Shown piece after piece: positions 33,466-44,916 of a stretch of DNA of 64,000 nt. The position numbers were made by a program, and so were the translations under genes. The notes beneath the pieces are model-generated. The model was not told the origin of the DNA and ran no database searches. It saw only the letters and a list, made by a program, of their open reading frames with translations. Source of the DNA: Aquanectria penicillioides (lineage: Eukaryota > Ascomycota > Sordariomycetes > Hypocreales > Nectriaceae); contig PYIU01000004.1 in NCBI GenBank assembly GCA_003415625.1, positions 806,001-870,000 on the forward strand. The letters are read 5' to 3'. Position 1 is the stretch's first letter, and the number at the start of each line of letters is the position of its first letter.

Positions 33466-34164
33466 ATGCAGAATATAGTCCCTATTATTCCACCATCGCA
33501 GGAAGTCGTATTCTGCCTCGAACACTTTCTTGGGTTTGCTGAAGGTTACTACTCCAGCGCCGAAAAATGCAGTGTCCAGCTCGAAACTTTACAACCAAGC
33601 CATGAGAAAACCGGCTCTCGTAATACAAAAAAGTCAAATGCACACTTCCTTGAGCCGACTAGAATTCAGCCAAGACGAGCTGCTAAGGACAAGTATCTAG
33701 AATCTAAATCGCTAGCCCATGGAGGCAAGAAACGAAAAGGAACCGACAACCTAGCTGACCGAGAAAGCAAGCGACGCCGAGTTTCTAGCCTTACCTATTC
33801 TGTGGATAAGGAACAGCGTGGCGCATCGTGGCCTGGCCTGAGAGTCCAACTGACCAAATTAATTAAGACCATGGCTCATAAAAACAGCCAAGGGGTTTGT
33901 GCTTACGGACCAAGGCCATGGACTTGCGGCCGATGCGTTTTACAGCAGACACGAGAGATTACCGAGGATGGAGGAGCGGGTTGGCGGGATGCTACAGGAA
34001 CTGCGTCACTTGCGGATTTGAGTCTTGTCGGAGAAACCCCCAGTCTCTGTTCATGGAAATATTGGGAACTGCCTCTTATGGAACAAGGACAATTTGGAGA
34101 ACTGACTTTTGTCGTTGATTCTTGCATCCAACCAATGGTTCTGATACTGGGTGCTGAACCATAA
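33466..34164 (+). CDS. Hypothetical basic protein
   Basis: An uninterrupted reading frame of 232 residues from ATG 33466 (25 residues longer if an upstream ATG at 33391 is used). I recognise no domain. The middle is strongly basic, with KKRKG and ESKRRRV stretches that look like nuclear localisation signals. Cys pairs appear in WTCGRCVLQQ. A second open frame overlaps the 3' half, so the C-terminal part may be mis-framed or contain an unseen intron. It could be an orphan gene or a chance ORF in AT-rich DNA. Confidence 0.3.
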   Translation: MQNIVPIIPPSQEVVFCLEHFLGFAEGYYSSAEKCSVQLETLQPSHEKTGSRNTKKSNAHFLEPTRIQPRRAAKDKYLESKSLAHGGKKRKGTDNLADRESKRRRVSSLTYSVDKEQRGASWPGLRVQLTKLIKTMAHKNSQGVCAYGPRPWTCGRCVLQQTREITEDGGAGWRDATGTASLADLSLVGETPSLCSWKYWELPLMEQGQFGELTFVVDSCIQPMVLILGAEP

Positions 34165-34478
34165 GACTGCTGTCTACTGCGTACTCAGGTCATTTTGAAT
34201 AGTAGTTTTATAAATCGAGCTTTTCAAATGGACTTTTCAAACATCTGCCTTATGTATTTTGACCTCTGTACAGTATTGACGATGATATGACGACACTCCC
34301 ATTGACAGAATTGAACCTTTGAGGGTTGCATCTCTGAACTGAACCATTTGATCAGGGCCATATTATAACTCCTATCGATTTTCTCGGCCCATGAAAAAAA
34401 AAAAAAATTAGCATGCCTGGCTGTGTAGAATGTATTTTGGTGACATTCTTGGCTTGTTGTAGTAGTCGGCGACCAGGA
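34165..34478. other. Intergenic, no gene seen
   Basis: AT-rich. It contains an A14 run near 34394-34407. Confidence 0.4.
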
Positions 34479-34799
34479 CTATTCTTTCTTTTCGGATGAT
34501 CCACTGGGGAAAATCAACGTGGTGATGCCCAATGGAACAGGTAGAGGAAAAGGTAGCGGTGTTGCAGGATTGGTGATGAGCATGGTAGCTATTGTCTGCT
34601 TCATTTGCTGGCGGGCGGCAGGATCATGAATGTCCTGGCCCCGTTCCTGGGCTTGGCCGCTGGCTCTCATGTTGGGAGCTGAGGCGCCGGACCTGCGCGC
34701 GCCTCTGGTCCCTCGTGCTCGAGGCTTGAATGGATTCTGGCCCTGATTAGAGGCAGAACCCCGCGAATTGCCGGCGGGTGCACGGGATGAAGCGTTCAT
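34479..34799 (-). CDS. Small hypothetical Arg/Gly/Pro-rich protein
   Basis: Minus-strand ORF of 106 residues from ATG 34799. It opens MNASSRAPAGNSRGSAS, continues with an RGTRGARRSG basic segment and an amphipathic ARQQMKQTIATML helix, and ends with a hydrophobic Pro-rich tail (PLPFPLPVPLGITTLIF). There is no known domain. Composition is non-random and a single exon fits, but the coding status is unproven. Confidence 0.3.
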   Translation of the reverse strand: MNASSRAPAGNSRGSASNQGQNPFKPRARGTRGARRSGASAPNMRASGQAQERGQDIHDPAARQQMKQTIATMLITNPATPLPFPLPVPLGITTLIFPSGSSEKKE

Positions 34800-37012
34800 G
34801 TTGGGTGGGTCTTGTAATGTTTGAAGGTTACTGAGTAAAGATCTGAGTGAGGAGGTGTGGATTATTCTGGCCATTGAGGCATTGCGAAGGCCTTTTTTGT
34901 AACAATTTTGCAAATGCCTGGAGTGTTGTTGGGGCTGGGGATGTATCAGCTCATGTCTGGTTTTGGTTTCGCGTGTTGAAGGAGAAGTGTTTCATTCAGT
35001 CACAGTGTATCAATGCCCAAGGAAATCGTTCGATTGGATTACTTGGTCTGGCACCATGCGTTGGTGAACAAATGTTGCAGCCTGGTTTTCTTATAGTAAG
35101 CGGCTGGCTGTGCACCACAATGGGAGAGCACGAAGTGAGTGAAGTGCGTTCATTCGTTGCAGCGTGCAATTGCCTAGATCTCGGTTGGCAGATGAATTTG
35201 GCCCTGATTGTTTGAGATTAAAAATCAAGGGTCTACTCATGTTTGCAATATGATTCATTATTCAAACATGTTAACTCATTCAATACTTCTTTATGGAATT
35301 TGACAGTTGCTTTGGCTTATTCGCTTTGTTGTCACATTTCCCCTTCGTTGTCTCCCGCCGTCGCTGTGGCCATTCCTCTCGTATCACCGACCAGAGCACC
35401 TCGCGAGGATCCCCCGTGATCATCCTCATTCATTTCTTCAATGGTCTTAATTTGGTGTCCTCAACGGAGATTGAAGGAGATACTGAGATCGATTTGGTGA
35501 CAATGGAAGAATTTAGGTGATTCATTGGGTCTGGCGCAAGCGGGATGCAGTTCTCCCTGACCCTGTCAATGCGACGGACAAATCAAGGCGATTGAATTAG
35601 CTATCTAGGTTGCTTCAAAATTAGATCGAACCAAATCAAACTGCTGTGGTAAAAACCATTTCTAATAGATGACATACATCTCGCCTGATGTACCGTAGCA
35701 TCTCACTAAATTCGCAAAGCTTATTAGCGCGAGCCAGGTCTGAGTTTCCTGCAACAAAAAATCCAAGAGATCCTCATGATTAGCAAAGGCTGGAGCTTTA
35801 TTCGCCAAAATCCCACATGGCTACCAGCCAAAACGCCTTTTTTGCTTCTCCAATGTCATGGGTCGCACGGAGCGGCGTTGACCACCACGCTAAGGTGTGC
35901 GAATTAATTTATTGAGATGATACGGTAGTCCGTAGAGTCATGCAGTTACAATTGTTTACCCTCGCCGATCAAAACCTTAGCACTGATTAGCTGTTGCGAC
36001 TGAGCGGTTTTCGCCTGCGGCTTTTGTGCCTGGGAGCCAAGGAATAGTCCCCGACTTCCGGGCTTATCTGATTGAACATGGGCGTCACGATGCCCCTCCT
36101 GATCAGGAGAGCGGGGTTCCGTCAGAGGACGCCTCCGACCCGGCGGGGCGGTTTTTGCGTCGGCAACCTCGTCAACTCAACTGACGCGAAATGCACAGCG
36201 CAGTGCAGAAGTGGACAGTCTTAGCGACCTGCGCAGACGGTGGCTGGTCCAGGGCTGCACCACGGGTCACCTGCATCAAAGCTTACATACAGGCAGGACG
36301 GAGGCTTCTTTTCTGTGCTAGTCTCACCTGCAAGTCAGGTCGGGCGACCAAAGGTCCGGCGTGCTGGCCACCATGGTTGTTTACTTGTTTGCTTGTTTGC
36401 TTGGTTCGGGTAACTGAGTTTGTTGAGAGATTCATCAACACCACCACTACTCCACCGCAAACTCGGCAACACCATGCAATGAGCGTGCCCCCAAGACCCA
36501 GTGGCAAAACACCCATCACCGACGGACCGTCAGCTGAGCGCGGGCACCAACCGCCAGCCTATTGCATCGAGCTCGACGATGCAAGAGGGGGCGCGCTGAG
36601 AGGCGGATCGAAGCTTGCGCAATGGCGTGGCCGGCAGTTGGAAATGCCACGAGAGCTACGGGAGCAAGGTCCAGCCCGGCTGGTCTCGCCTGCGTGCCAT
36701 CGTTCTCCCCAAGGCATTCATGCTTACCCCCAGAAGCTTCGAGACGGATCACGGATCGCAGCCGATGCCGTATCTCGAACCATCTCGTACCACCGCCCAC
36801 AGGCGTCAGTGGCTCAACAGCCCGCTCCGAGCTAGCCAAAATCACTCAAAGTCTGCACGCGGACTCAAGCTCTCCACCAAACCATTGGTGCATCGCCAAC
36901 CAGTGGCCAACTCTGTGCCCCTCATCGACAGGTGGGGTTGTCCAACCAGTCGCACAAAGCCCGCAACCACCACGCACAAAGCCCGCATTCCTCCGATCCT
37001 CCGGGGCCCGTC
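34800..37012. other. 2.2-kb gene-poor stretch
   Basis: AT-rich to about 35900, then GC-rich from 36100. ORFs on both strands in 36190-37120 overlap each other and have no recognisable domain, which fits GC-driven artefacts in the metallothionein promoter region. A TTTGCTTG/TTGTTTGC-rich tract lies near 36374-36402. Confidence 0.45.
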
Positions 37013-37020
37013 TATATAAG
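37013..37020 (+). promoter_or_regulatory. TATA box of the metallothionein gene
   Basis: TATATAAG, 134 bp upstream of the ATG, is a strong TATA element. It suits a highly inducible gene. Confidence 0.65.
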
Positions 37021-37153
37021 GGACCGCATCATCCTGCAAGAAGGGTCTTTCCTTTCCCAAGTAGAGATCTATCTCGAAGCAAAGACAACTTCCAACACAC
37101 TACAACTCTTCTTTTTTAGGTTTCACCTATCCCCCCCTTCAAAAACAATCACA

Positions 37154-37318
37154 ATGGCTGGCGACTGTGGCTGCTCTGGTGCCTCTAGCTGCAACTGCGG
37201 CTCTAGCTGTGAGTTACACTCGACTCTTCCCCCCCCCTCCTCCGAGAAGGGGCTGTGTGTTTCCGTGAGACGCGAAACTGACTTGTATCACCTAGGCTCT
37301 TGCTCCGGCTGCAAATAA
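37154..37318 (+). CDS. Copper metallothionein (Neurospora type, 25 residues)
   Basis: Two exons, 37154-37208 and 37296-37318, with an 87-bp intron (GTGAGT, CTGAC branch, CCTAG) give 25 residues. The protein starts MAGDCGCSGASSCNCGSS and ends CSCSGCK. Its seven cysteines at 5, 7, 13, 15, 19, 21 and 24 reproduce the Cys-x-Cys spacing of the Neurospora crassa copper metallothionein, with Gly/Ser/Ala spacers and no aromatic residue. It should bind up to six Cu(I) ions in a cytosolic thiolate cluster and protect against copper excess. The intron interrupts codon 19 (Cys), so the coding sequence is invisible to a length-filtered ORF scan. A strong TATA box and a CA/CT-rich leader precede it. The identification is firm. 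Confidence 0.95.
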   Translation: MAGDCGCSGASSCNCGSSCELHSTLPPPSSEKGLCVSVRRETDLYHLGSCSGCK

Positions 37319-39110
37319 GCGGCTTCCTCTCCCTCACCACCTTTCCTTTTCTCAAACACCAATATGACCACAAATCATTTTTGAGATACCAACCTTGTGG
37401 CGCCTTTGTCACCTTTCTACCTCGGTCTGAGAAGTTGGTCGTTCTTTGTGCGAATTTGACGAATTTTACGAAACGAATTCTGGATTCATGGAACGTCGGG
37501 ATTATATCCCAAAGTTGCTGGTGGAACATGGGGTTTACTGGCTTTTAGTCCATCATTGGAATCAAAGTCTCTTATGTCAATATTCTGATGTGCTCTTGTT
37601 CCTAATTGTGATGTTCATATTCTCTCCATCAACCTCTGTTAACAGTGTTGGCGTCCAATGTCAAGTAATCAACGCGCGACCACTGCAATCTAGAAATGAT
37701 CTGATCAATACTGAACGGTAGGATTGGAAAGCCGAATAGGTATTTCCTCTATTAACTGGTAACCACATAAGACAGAAGGTGATCAATCTCAGGTCAGATA
37801 CCATACTTCAAACTGGCGGATGCACGAAGCGAAAGGGATGTTACAATAAATAGGTCACGGTCGCTGCTTGTTCTAACGACGTTGATTGAATCAACTTCTT
37901 TCCGCCTATTTAATTATGATTAAAAACAGCATAGTAGATCTATTCCAGGTTGATACCAGCATTGTCGAGCGTAGATGCCGGAAACGTAGAGTGGTAAGGT
38001 CGGATACATGATATCCTAAGATCTAACTCTTGATTAGACATGTGGTGAGCTAACCGTCGCTGAAACCTTCGCTTATAGTGCGGCTGCTCGGCTCCGAGAG
38101 GGGGAGTCCCTAAAAAGACTAATAGTGTCGAGCGAATTCGCATTTTCGGTAGCGGAAAAGGGTTGATCCAACCGTTTTTCTCGTTCTCTGTTCAATTTTT
38201 ATCTCAATTTTTTTTTTCAATGTTCATTTCAAGGTGTGGATGCTGAGAATAATGGCAGTTTGGGAAATCGGCATCTTCGATCTATATCGTGGGGCTGCAT
38301 TGCGCCGAGATCTCGTCGCTAATAAAGTCGACAGGATCTTGCTGGATAACATGGTAGGGGGTAGTTCCGAGCCTTGACCTGTCAATGCTGCATCGTGAGG
38401 GGGTGGTGGTCACGGCGTTGCCTCAATGTTTACATGTGCATTATTGCATTCTGGGAATTTTCCTCGTCTGTACCTCTCAATCGAGCTAGTATTTGCCTCG
38501 ATGTTTGAAAGTCTCCCTTTATTGATTACTTGCTACTTCAACATCGACAGGCTTCTTCGGCACCCACGGAGAATACCTAGCCTAGTTTCAGAATGAGAGG
38601 CCGCTAAAAGAGGAAATCTGGGGAAGCTGGCGTGACAAGTCGACCGACAAGGCCAGGAAACGCACCATGAAAGAGAAGCTCAAGCCTTCTGGCCACCCCT
38701 TTTACCATGTTCAGCCTGACTGTCTCTTTGGTCAGCTTATGTGAGAGAAACGCGCAGCTTCAGGTCCCAGAACAATGAAATCTGCTTTGGTTGGACTCCA
38801 GCAACGAGCGAGCGAGACAGAGAGAGACACATACAAAAGGGCTAAATTAGCAGCGCGTGCATTCCATTAGGCGCTGGCCGAGCTTTTGGCATGTGATTGC
38901 CGAAAAGGGACGGATGACTGCGCCATTGACTGGCTCACGTGGGGAACAGGGCAGTTCCAAGGTTCCGGGAGAAACACCGCTTCGTGGACGTGGTTGTTTT
39001 TTTCATGTGATTTGGGTTATTCAAATGCCTGCGTCGTCCTCATCTTCTGACAGTGTTCGTCCCGTCTTTTCCCTCCCAGCATCCGTCTGAAGCGAGTTGA
39101 CAGGGCGCTG

Positions 39111-39140
39111 CTGCGACTGCGACTGCGACCGTGACTGCGA
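39111..39140. repeat. CTGCGA hexamer repeat
   Basis: CTGCGA three times, one degenerate CCGTGA, then CTGCGA again. Confidence 0.75.
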
Positions 39141-39334
39141 CGGTGGCTGCTACTGGGCGTTACAGTGCACTCGAGACGCTGTTCGCGGGGCACAGACTCC
39201 CCGACACCAATGACGTCGGGATTCCGGGGGCGACGGCGCTGGAGCCCACGAAGCTGGTCATAGATGGCGGCCCTGGTGAGTGATGTCTCTTCATGTCGCC
39301 TCTGCATCTGTCATCATTCTCAGCATTTCTTCTG

Positions 39335-39359
39335 TTTGGTTTGGTTTGGTTTGGTTTGG
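39335..39359. repeat. TTTGG pentanucleotide, 5 copies
   Basis: Five perfect tandem TTTGG units, without protein coding. Confidence 0.85.
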
Positions 39360-39961
39360 CTTTGTTTACGTTTCCTCTCATTCATAACACGTGCACACAA
39401 CACCTCTACCCTTCTCTCCACCTCCCTCCCTCCCTCTCTCTCTCTCTTGCGTCCGTCTGCTTCCCAACCTTAACCCCACACAATTTCCCTCCCACGCCAT
39501 AAGCAGTCCACGCGCGACAAAAACCGAAAAAAAAGTGGCGTCCCGCAATGACATAGTTGTTCCCCCGACCCATCCGGCTGGTCATCAACCAGCGCCTTGT
39601 CAGCAGGCTCTTTGCCCTTTTCATCCTTGTCCATCGTGACGAGGCTGGCTGTTCGGGGGCATCTCCGACTGGAACAAACTCGAGCAGAACACCATCACCA
39701 CCCTCAACTAAGCCCAGCCTAGGCCCCGGCTCAGGCACAGGCACCGGCACTGCGAAGCCACAGCTCTAGACTAGGCTACTGCTTAAGCTTCTGCTCCGGT
39801 GTGAGCTTCCACCACGACGTCGCATTCGCTCGGCGCACGCACACTACACTGCACATTACTCGTTGCGAGCACTAGATCGCTTTTGTCTCCTCCAGTTGCT
39901 AACCTCCCACCTCTCCTCTTTTTCACAGGACACGCCTTGGTTATCGCACCTCTCGTCGCCC

Positions 39962-41918
39962 ATGTCTTCACGCGACGATGCGTCCCTTGGCGCATCGCCT
40001 CCCTCCTTCGACCCTCACCCTCACCCTCACCCTTCTGCCGGCGCTCCTCCCACCTATGCGACCTTCTCTCCTGTAACTTTATCCGGAAATACCCCTCCCG
40101 CTCCTCCCGACGGTCGACTATCCTCGTACATCAGAAGAGCCCGCTGCTCCTCGCTACTCCCCCGCAGATCACTCGCGCCCTTGCCTACAGTCATCCTTTT
40201 TTGCTCCCGTTAAATACTCTAGCAGGGCTCCTCACCTGGAGCACCGGTGACCCTTGGGAGAGCTTCCTTCTGCTTTGCGCCTTCTGGGCTACCATTCTAT
40301 ATGGCGATGTCGTCGTGACTTGGGCGGGACCCGTCGTGGTCGGCATGGGTCTCATCGCCGGCATGTATGGCCGGAGATACAGTCCTCTAAGCAGCAGCGG
40401 ATGGACCGAACCAAGAAGCCTTTTACGTGATGTCGTATCCAAGAAATCTGCCCAAGCCAACAACGATGTTGGCCAGCAGAAAGGAACCAAAGGCGGCAAT
40501 GCCGATAAGAAGCAAGCGAAACATAAGAGGGGTAATTCCGAAATTACAAACACAAAGCACCAGAAGACTCTTGATGAAATTGTTGAGACCTTGAAAGAGT
40601 TCACCGGCAGGTGCAATGTGCTACTCGAGCCCTTGCTGGAAATGACCGATTTCCTCAGCACCGAAAGGACTCCCATCAGCGCCACCACGAAGCCGGCGCT
40701 GACTGTAATTTTTATGCGACTCCTCATCATTACCCCCATTTGGATTGCTCTGACAATCCCTCCATGGCGAGTAATTACTACACGGCGAGTCATCTTGGTC
40801 GCCGGGACCGTCATCTTAACATGGCATGCTAGAGTCATGAGAGTAGCCCGAGCCATCCTGTGGCGAAGCATGACGGTCAGGCGACTTGCAGCTGGGATTA
40901 CTGGTCTCTACTTCGAGGCGCCTGACAAGAATCCTGACATCGTCGTGGAAGAGGCAGCCCAAAATGGCCCTCGCCGCGTCGAATCTGAGCTGACAAAGGC
41001 TCTCCGACGACCTGCCAGCCTTCAAACCAACCACCGAAGATCAGCAAGCAATAGAACTGCCGGCGTTAAGTTTACCTTTATCATATACGAGAACCAAAGA
41101 AGATGGATTGGCTTGGGGTGGACAAACAGTTTATTTGCCTATGAACGACCTGCTTGGACCGATGAACATAACAACCCAGTTCCCACAAAGGACGAATTCG
41201 AACTCCCCGAGGTTGAGGACGGTAGCCGCATGGTGTGGCGATGGGTAGAGGGAAGTCGGTGGAGAGTAGACGGAGTCCAGGATGATCAAGGGCCGGTCGA
41301 CTACGACGGGGACGAGGCCAAAAATGGTTGGATATTTTATGACAACAAGGTATGGGTGTTTGCCAAACCGCATGTTGTGGCGATATTGACAATCATTTCT
41401 AGTGGCAGAACGGTCAACGAGGATTGGATGGCTGGAGCAGGTGGACTCGACGACGAAAATGGTATCGTGATGCTGAATTGGTCGAGGTTGATGAGACAAA
41501 GATGGCACACGAGCTGGATGCTGCTGAACCCAAGGGCACACCGGCATCAATCACTACACAAGGTTACAGATCTAATGACGAAAAAATGGTTCCCATGGCT
41601 CGATCCGACGCCATACTTCCCCTAGTTGACCAAACCATTGCCGAGGATCTCAGCACCGACGACGCGAGCTCCCGAGCAGCAGACGATGCCTTGTCAGTAC
41701 TTTCGACGTCCTCGAGATCATTCTTCAGGTCACCCTTGCGAAGACGACTCACTGACCGATCCGCGCCGGATAAAGAGCGTACTAGAAGGACTAGCGACGT
41801 CCCAAATGAGGATGACACCGGTAGCCTTGGTGCAGAGCTGACTGTGGAAATTCAGAAGCATGGCCGAGATGGTGGGCAGTGGGGTATTGGTGATGAGGCT
41901 AGGATGAATCTTGAGTAA
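39962..41918 (+). CDS. PEX30/Pex24-family peroxisomal membrane peroxin with dysferlin domain
   Basis: Three exons, 39962-40072, 40135-41349 and 41403-41918, give 613 residues. Exon 1 is predicted because only the frame at 39962 has a good start (MSSRDDASLGASPPS). A 62-bp intron then puts KSPLLLATPPQITRALAY in frame. The N-terminal half has the conserved membrane block HPFLLPLNTLAGLLTW / GDPWESFLLLCAFWATILYG and later hydrophobic helices around residues 225-290. The C-terminal half carries DysFN and DysFC motifs (FIIYENQRRWIGLGWT; WVEGSRWRVDG; WSRWTRRRKWYRDAELVE, restored by splicing). Fungal members act in the ER and peroxisome membranes and control peroxisome number and ER contact sites. The acidic/Ser-rich tail is variable. 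The first intron has a weak branch site, so the N-terminal 37 residues are the least certain part. Confidence 0.85.
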
Positions 41919-42591
41919 CGTGAGCCGAGCAACTAACGAAGCATGCATCATGGACCCTGTGGACTGGGTTACTGGCGTTGATGTTTTATTCACCCTGAAT
42001 GTGTTTGAGTACTTTGGGCAACGACCGGCATTGGAAGGATTAGCAACGGTAGCTTGGTGTGGTGCGAGCATGGTATGGGTGGGAATACTGGGACGGCGCA
42101 GGATCCGACAGAGGGACGTGTAAGACTACGTGGTTATCTGAATATCATCAGGACAAATTATTCAGCGATTGGTTCGCGGAACAATGACCTACGGATAATT
42201 TTTTTTTTTATTCCTCATGCTCTCAACAGTTTTGCATCGCACCAGTGAACTCATGACCAGCAATAGTGAAATCGTGGAACGCCAGGGCGATGACAATGTT
42301 CATGTTTGGGAACAAAGAACATTGATGGTGCAACTTCTAAGACCCGAACGAACAGCTACACAATCGTCATGTCGTGCTTATAGCCCGGTCGGCGGCAGTT
42401 AAACACTGTTGAAGGCAACATATAATCCATTCACTCGGTGCTCACATTTGTTCTGTCCATCAATTCGGCCTCCAAGGCTCTTGGAAGATCTTGAATACCT
42501 GACCCGTCGCTCACAGCAGAACAGGCCGATTGCACACAGCAAACGACCCAAAAATTTCCGTTTGGCGTTTCAAACAAACAGTGAGTAAACA
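41919..42591. other. Intergenic, no gene seen
   Basis: Holds the peroxin 3' UTR and the next promoter. It includes a T9 run near 42201-42209. Confidence 0.4.
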
Positions 42592-43817
42592 ATGAGTTCT
42601 TATAATGCTCCTGTGGAATACCAGCGACGAGGTTCGCGAGAAACATCTCGCTCTCTCGACTCTCCTTCTGGCTACGGAACGAGCGCTTCTCAGCTGCCGC
42701 AGCCAAACGACTACCGCGCACATCGCAAGAAACACCCTGGCGAGTGCATTCCAGCTCTATTATTTGCCCCAGAACCCTTTCCACGGGCCTTTCATCCTGG
42801 CCAGTTTCCCATAGACTTTGCTTGCCCGCAGTTCTCGGCACCCAGATCGATCCCTTCGCCTATGACCCTGTCACCAAATCCACCTGGTCCTCCAGCGTTG
42901 GACAGGGAGCGCCACGACAGGATATACTTGTCTCCAGAGTCCATAGGCACCGAGGTCGCAACCTCTTTCACGTCTTTGGAGCCGCGTTCCACCCGATCAG
43001 AGCTCGTCGCCCCGCGTACCTCCTCGGCCGAGACGGTCAGAGGACCCACGAGAGATCCCGGCTCGCCGAGGACGCCGCTAACGCCATTCCCGCCTTGGGT
43101 GGGAGACTCGGATGAAGAATGCGCATCTCGGGATTGGGGGGAAACCGTTGAAGGCAGCCGTGGCGGGATCCATCGGCAACGCGACGAGAATGGTGTCAGA
43201 TACGCTCGCTCGGAGGGTATCAGTGTCGAAGCCAGACATCTTCTAAGCTCTACCCTTCACGGGTTCATGTTGGCGATTCAATTTGTTGTCGCCTTGACTG
43301 TATTTAGTGCTCTAATGTGGATCGCCGTTTGGCAAAAGAGCGAGACCGATGAAGGGTTTTGGGAATGGTAAGATCAATATCATATTCATTTACTTGACGC
43401 TTTGGAATCGAAAACTAACCGCGTCATAGGTTGTGGCAGTTTGCCGAGCCCGCGCTTGTGGCTGTCCTCTTTCTCTGCTCCGCGTCTTTGCTCGCCCATG
43501 AGGTTGTGATCCTCTCATCTGTAGCCCTGCTCTATCTTCAATCCGGGATTCTTCTCTTGACGACTGCGGCAAGCATCATCATTTGGGTGAGGTGTATTGA
43601 GGAGCTCAGCCGTTCTGTCAAAGGGGTGCTTATGGCATGCAACATCTTAATGTGGAGTCTGTCGCTATTTGGTTTCATGCGAGCCGTGGTTGTTTGGAGA
43701 GTTGACATGAGAATTGAGGAGGACCGAATGATCAAGGCCCACCAGGACCCGCGGATGGGCTCATATGGAACATTTGTGCCTTGGAATGAGATTGTCCGAG
43801 ATCGCGAGGGCCGATAA
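42592..43817 (+). CDS. Uncharacterised multi-pass membrane protein
   Basis: Exons 42592-43367 and 43430-43817 with a 62-bp intron (GTAAGA...CATAG) give 387 residues. Residues 1-220 are a Pro/Ser-rich, probably disordered cytosolic region. At least four hydrophobic helices follow: FMLAIQFVVALTVFSALMWI, ALVAVLFLCSASLLAHEVVI, LQSGILLLTTAASIIIWV and GVLMACNILMWSLSLFGFM. The splice joins FWEW to LWQFAEPALVAV without disrupting the pattern. I do not recognise the family. A tail with Glu/Arg/Asp and PWNEIVRDREGR ends the protein. Topology resembles fungal orphan tetraspan proteins. Function is unknown. Confidence 0.75.
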
Positions 43818-44181
43818 GGGAAGGCTCTTAAGGAATTGCTATGTTTCGGTGCAAAGCAGTAATGAATTTGTGACCCAATCAACTGGGCAAAGCATGATGG
43901 TGCATCTTTACCACAGAATGCAAGCATGCTATTTGGAGGAAAATGGCAATTGTAAAATATTGAGAAGATGATAGTTTCTTCCATTGAAACTGAGCAAATG
44001 TACATCTGGGCCGTGTCGTTGTGCCGTAACGTAGTCTAGATCCATAACATCGCCATCTCAGTCTCGAATACGGCAAACTCATCAGGCTTTCATATGAATG
44101 GGCCAATATGTCTAGAATTGTGTTTCAAATCTTGATCCCATAAGTCCCGCATCATTTTTCGACTTCATTACACCGAGAGCC
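43818..44181. other. Convergent intergenic region
   Basis: 364 bp between the 3' ends of the membrane-protein gene and the acetyltransferase gene. No element is recognised. Confidence 0.4.
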
Positions 44182-44916
44182 TCATGGCCCCTGGGTTCTC
44201 ATGAACAGGTTGGGTGGCCTCACTCGGTCCGCAAACTCGGCGTCGACGGCATACTCGATGTCCCTGTCCTCCGGCTTGAACCCCAATTGTACGTAGACAT
44301 GTCTGCCCATGCTAGATGCTTCCGTGATGGCCTCAAGGCCTCCCCGGCGTTGGGCTTCCTCGAGACCCCACTGCACCAGCTTCTTTGCGATGCCTTTGCG
44401 CTGATACGCGGGGTCCACGACACACAGGTCCAATACCATGACCGCAGGCGGTGATGCCGTCGCCTTCTCCTTGATCACCTGGATGCGTCGGCCATGCAGT
44501 GCTCGATCCAACTGGCATGCGTACCGCTGCTCGGCTTCGTTGCCTGGATGGAGCGCCTCGAGGTCCAGAACGGTGCGGAGGTCCTCAGCGGGGATATCTC
44601 CGCACCCCTCCACCGCCGATGCCTGGACCCAAATCGCAGTGCCCACAAAGATTCGCTCTCCTTGTCGCTCGGGGTTTGCGAGGGTCGCCTTGAGAAATAT
44701 GGTGTTGAGGTTGCCCTTGTTGTCTCGCGTCACGGTAGACCAGCGCTTCACCAAGCGCTGTGCGCCGCTTGCTTTGCCTTCGGGGGTGTCCCAGTGCGGG
44801 TTCATGACGATCCAGATGGCATCTTGAATTTGGGTTCCGAAGGTCTTGCACTGGCAATCAAAGGCATTGATGACGTCCTGGGCTTCAGTGATGGGCTCAA
44901 TGCGAAGATCAGACAT
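44182..44916 (-). CDS. GNAT-family N-acetyltransferase
   Basis: Single exon of 244 residues from ATG 44916 (MSDLRIEP). The longer frame to 44991 has no ATG start. The C-terminal third holds the acetyl-CoA-binding core: VMVLDLCVVDPAYQRKGIAK, where the Q-x-x-G-x-A loop contacts the CoA pyrophosphate, then a helix (LVQWGLEEAQRRG) and the closing strand VYVQLGFKP. The N-terminal part has the helical pair usual in fungal GNAT proteins of this size. The acceptor substrate cannot be told. Codon use is GC-rich like its neighbours. No partner gene is evident. Confidence 0.85.
   Translation of the reverse strand: MSDLRIEPITEAQDVINAFDCQCKTFGTQIQDAIWIVMNPHWDTPEGKASGAQRLVKRWSTVTRDNKGNLNTIFLKATLANPERQGERIFVGTAIWVQASAVEGCGDIPAEDLRTVLDLEALHPGNEAEQRYACQLDRALHGRRIQVIKEKATASPPAVMVLDLCVVDPAYQRKGIAKKLVQWGLEEAQRRGGLEAITEASSMGRHVYVQLGFKPEDRDIEYAVDAEFADRVRPPNLFMRTQGP

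Larger units (their letters stand above)
37319..39961. other. 2.6-kb gene-free stretch with microsatellites
   Basis: No supported gene. Simple sequence includes CTGCGA repeats (39111-39140), TTTGG repeats (39335-39359) and CT-rich tracts near 39415-39450. The last few hundred bases are the leader of the peroxin gene. Confidence 0.5.

Noticed and set aside
36191..37119. Several overlapping ORFs of 100-214 residues on both strands
   Set aside because: They overlap one another, have no recognisable motif and lie in the GC-rich promoter region of the metallothionein gene.
39883..41625. One continuous 580-residue frame for the peroxin gene
   Set aside because: Its first 80 residues and last 90 residues do not fit the family. 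Splicing at 40073-40134 and 41350-41402 restores a sensible N-terminus and the dysferlin C-terminal motif.
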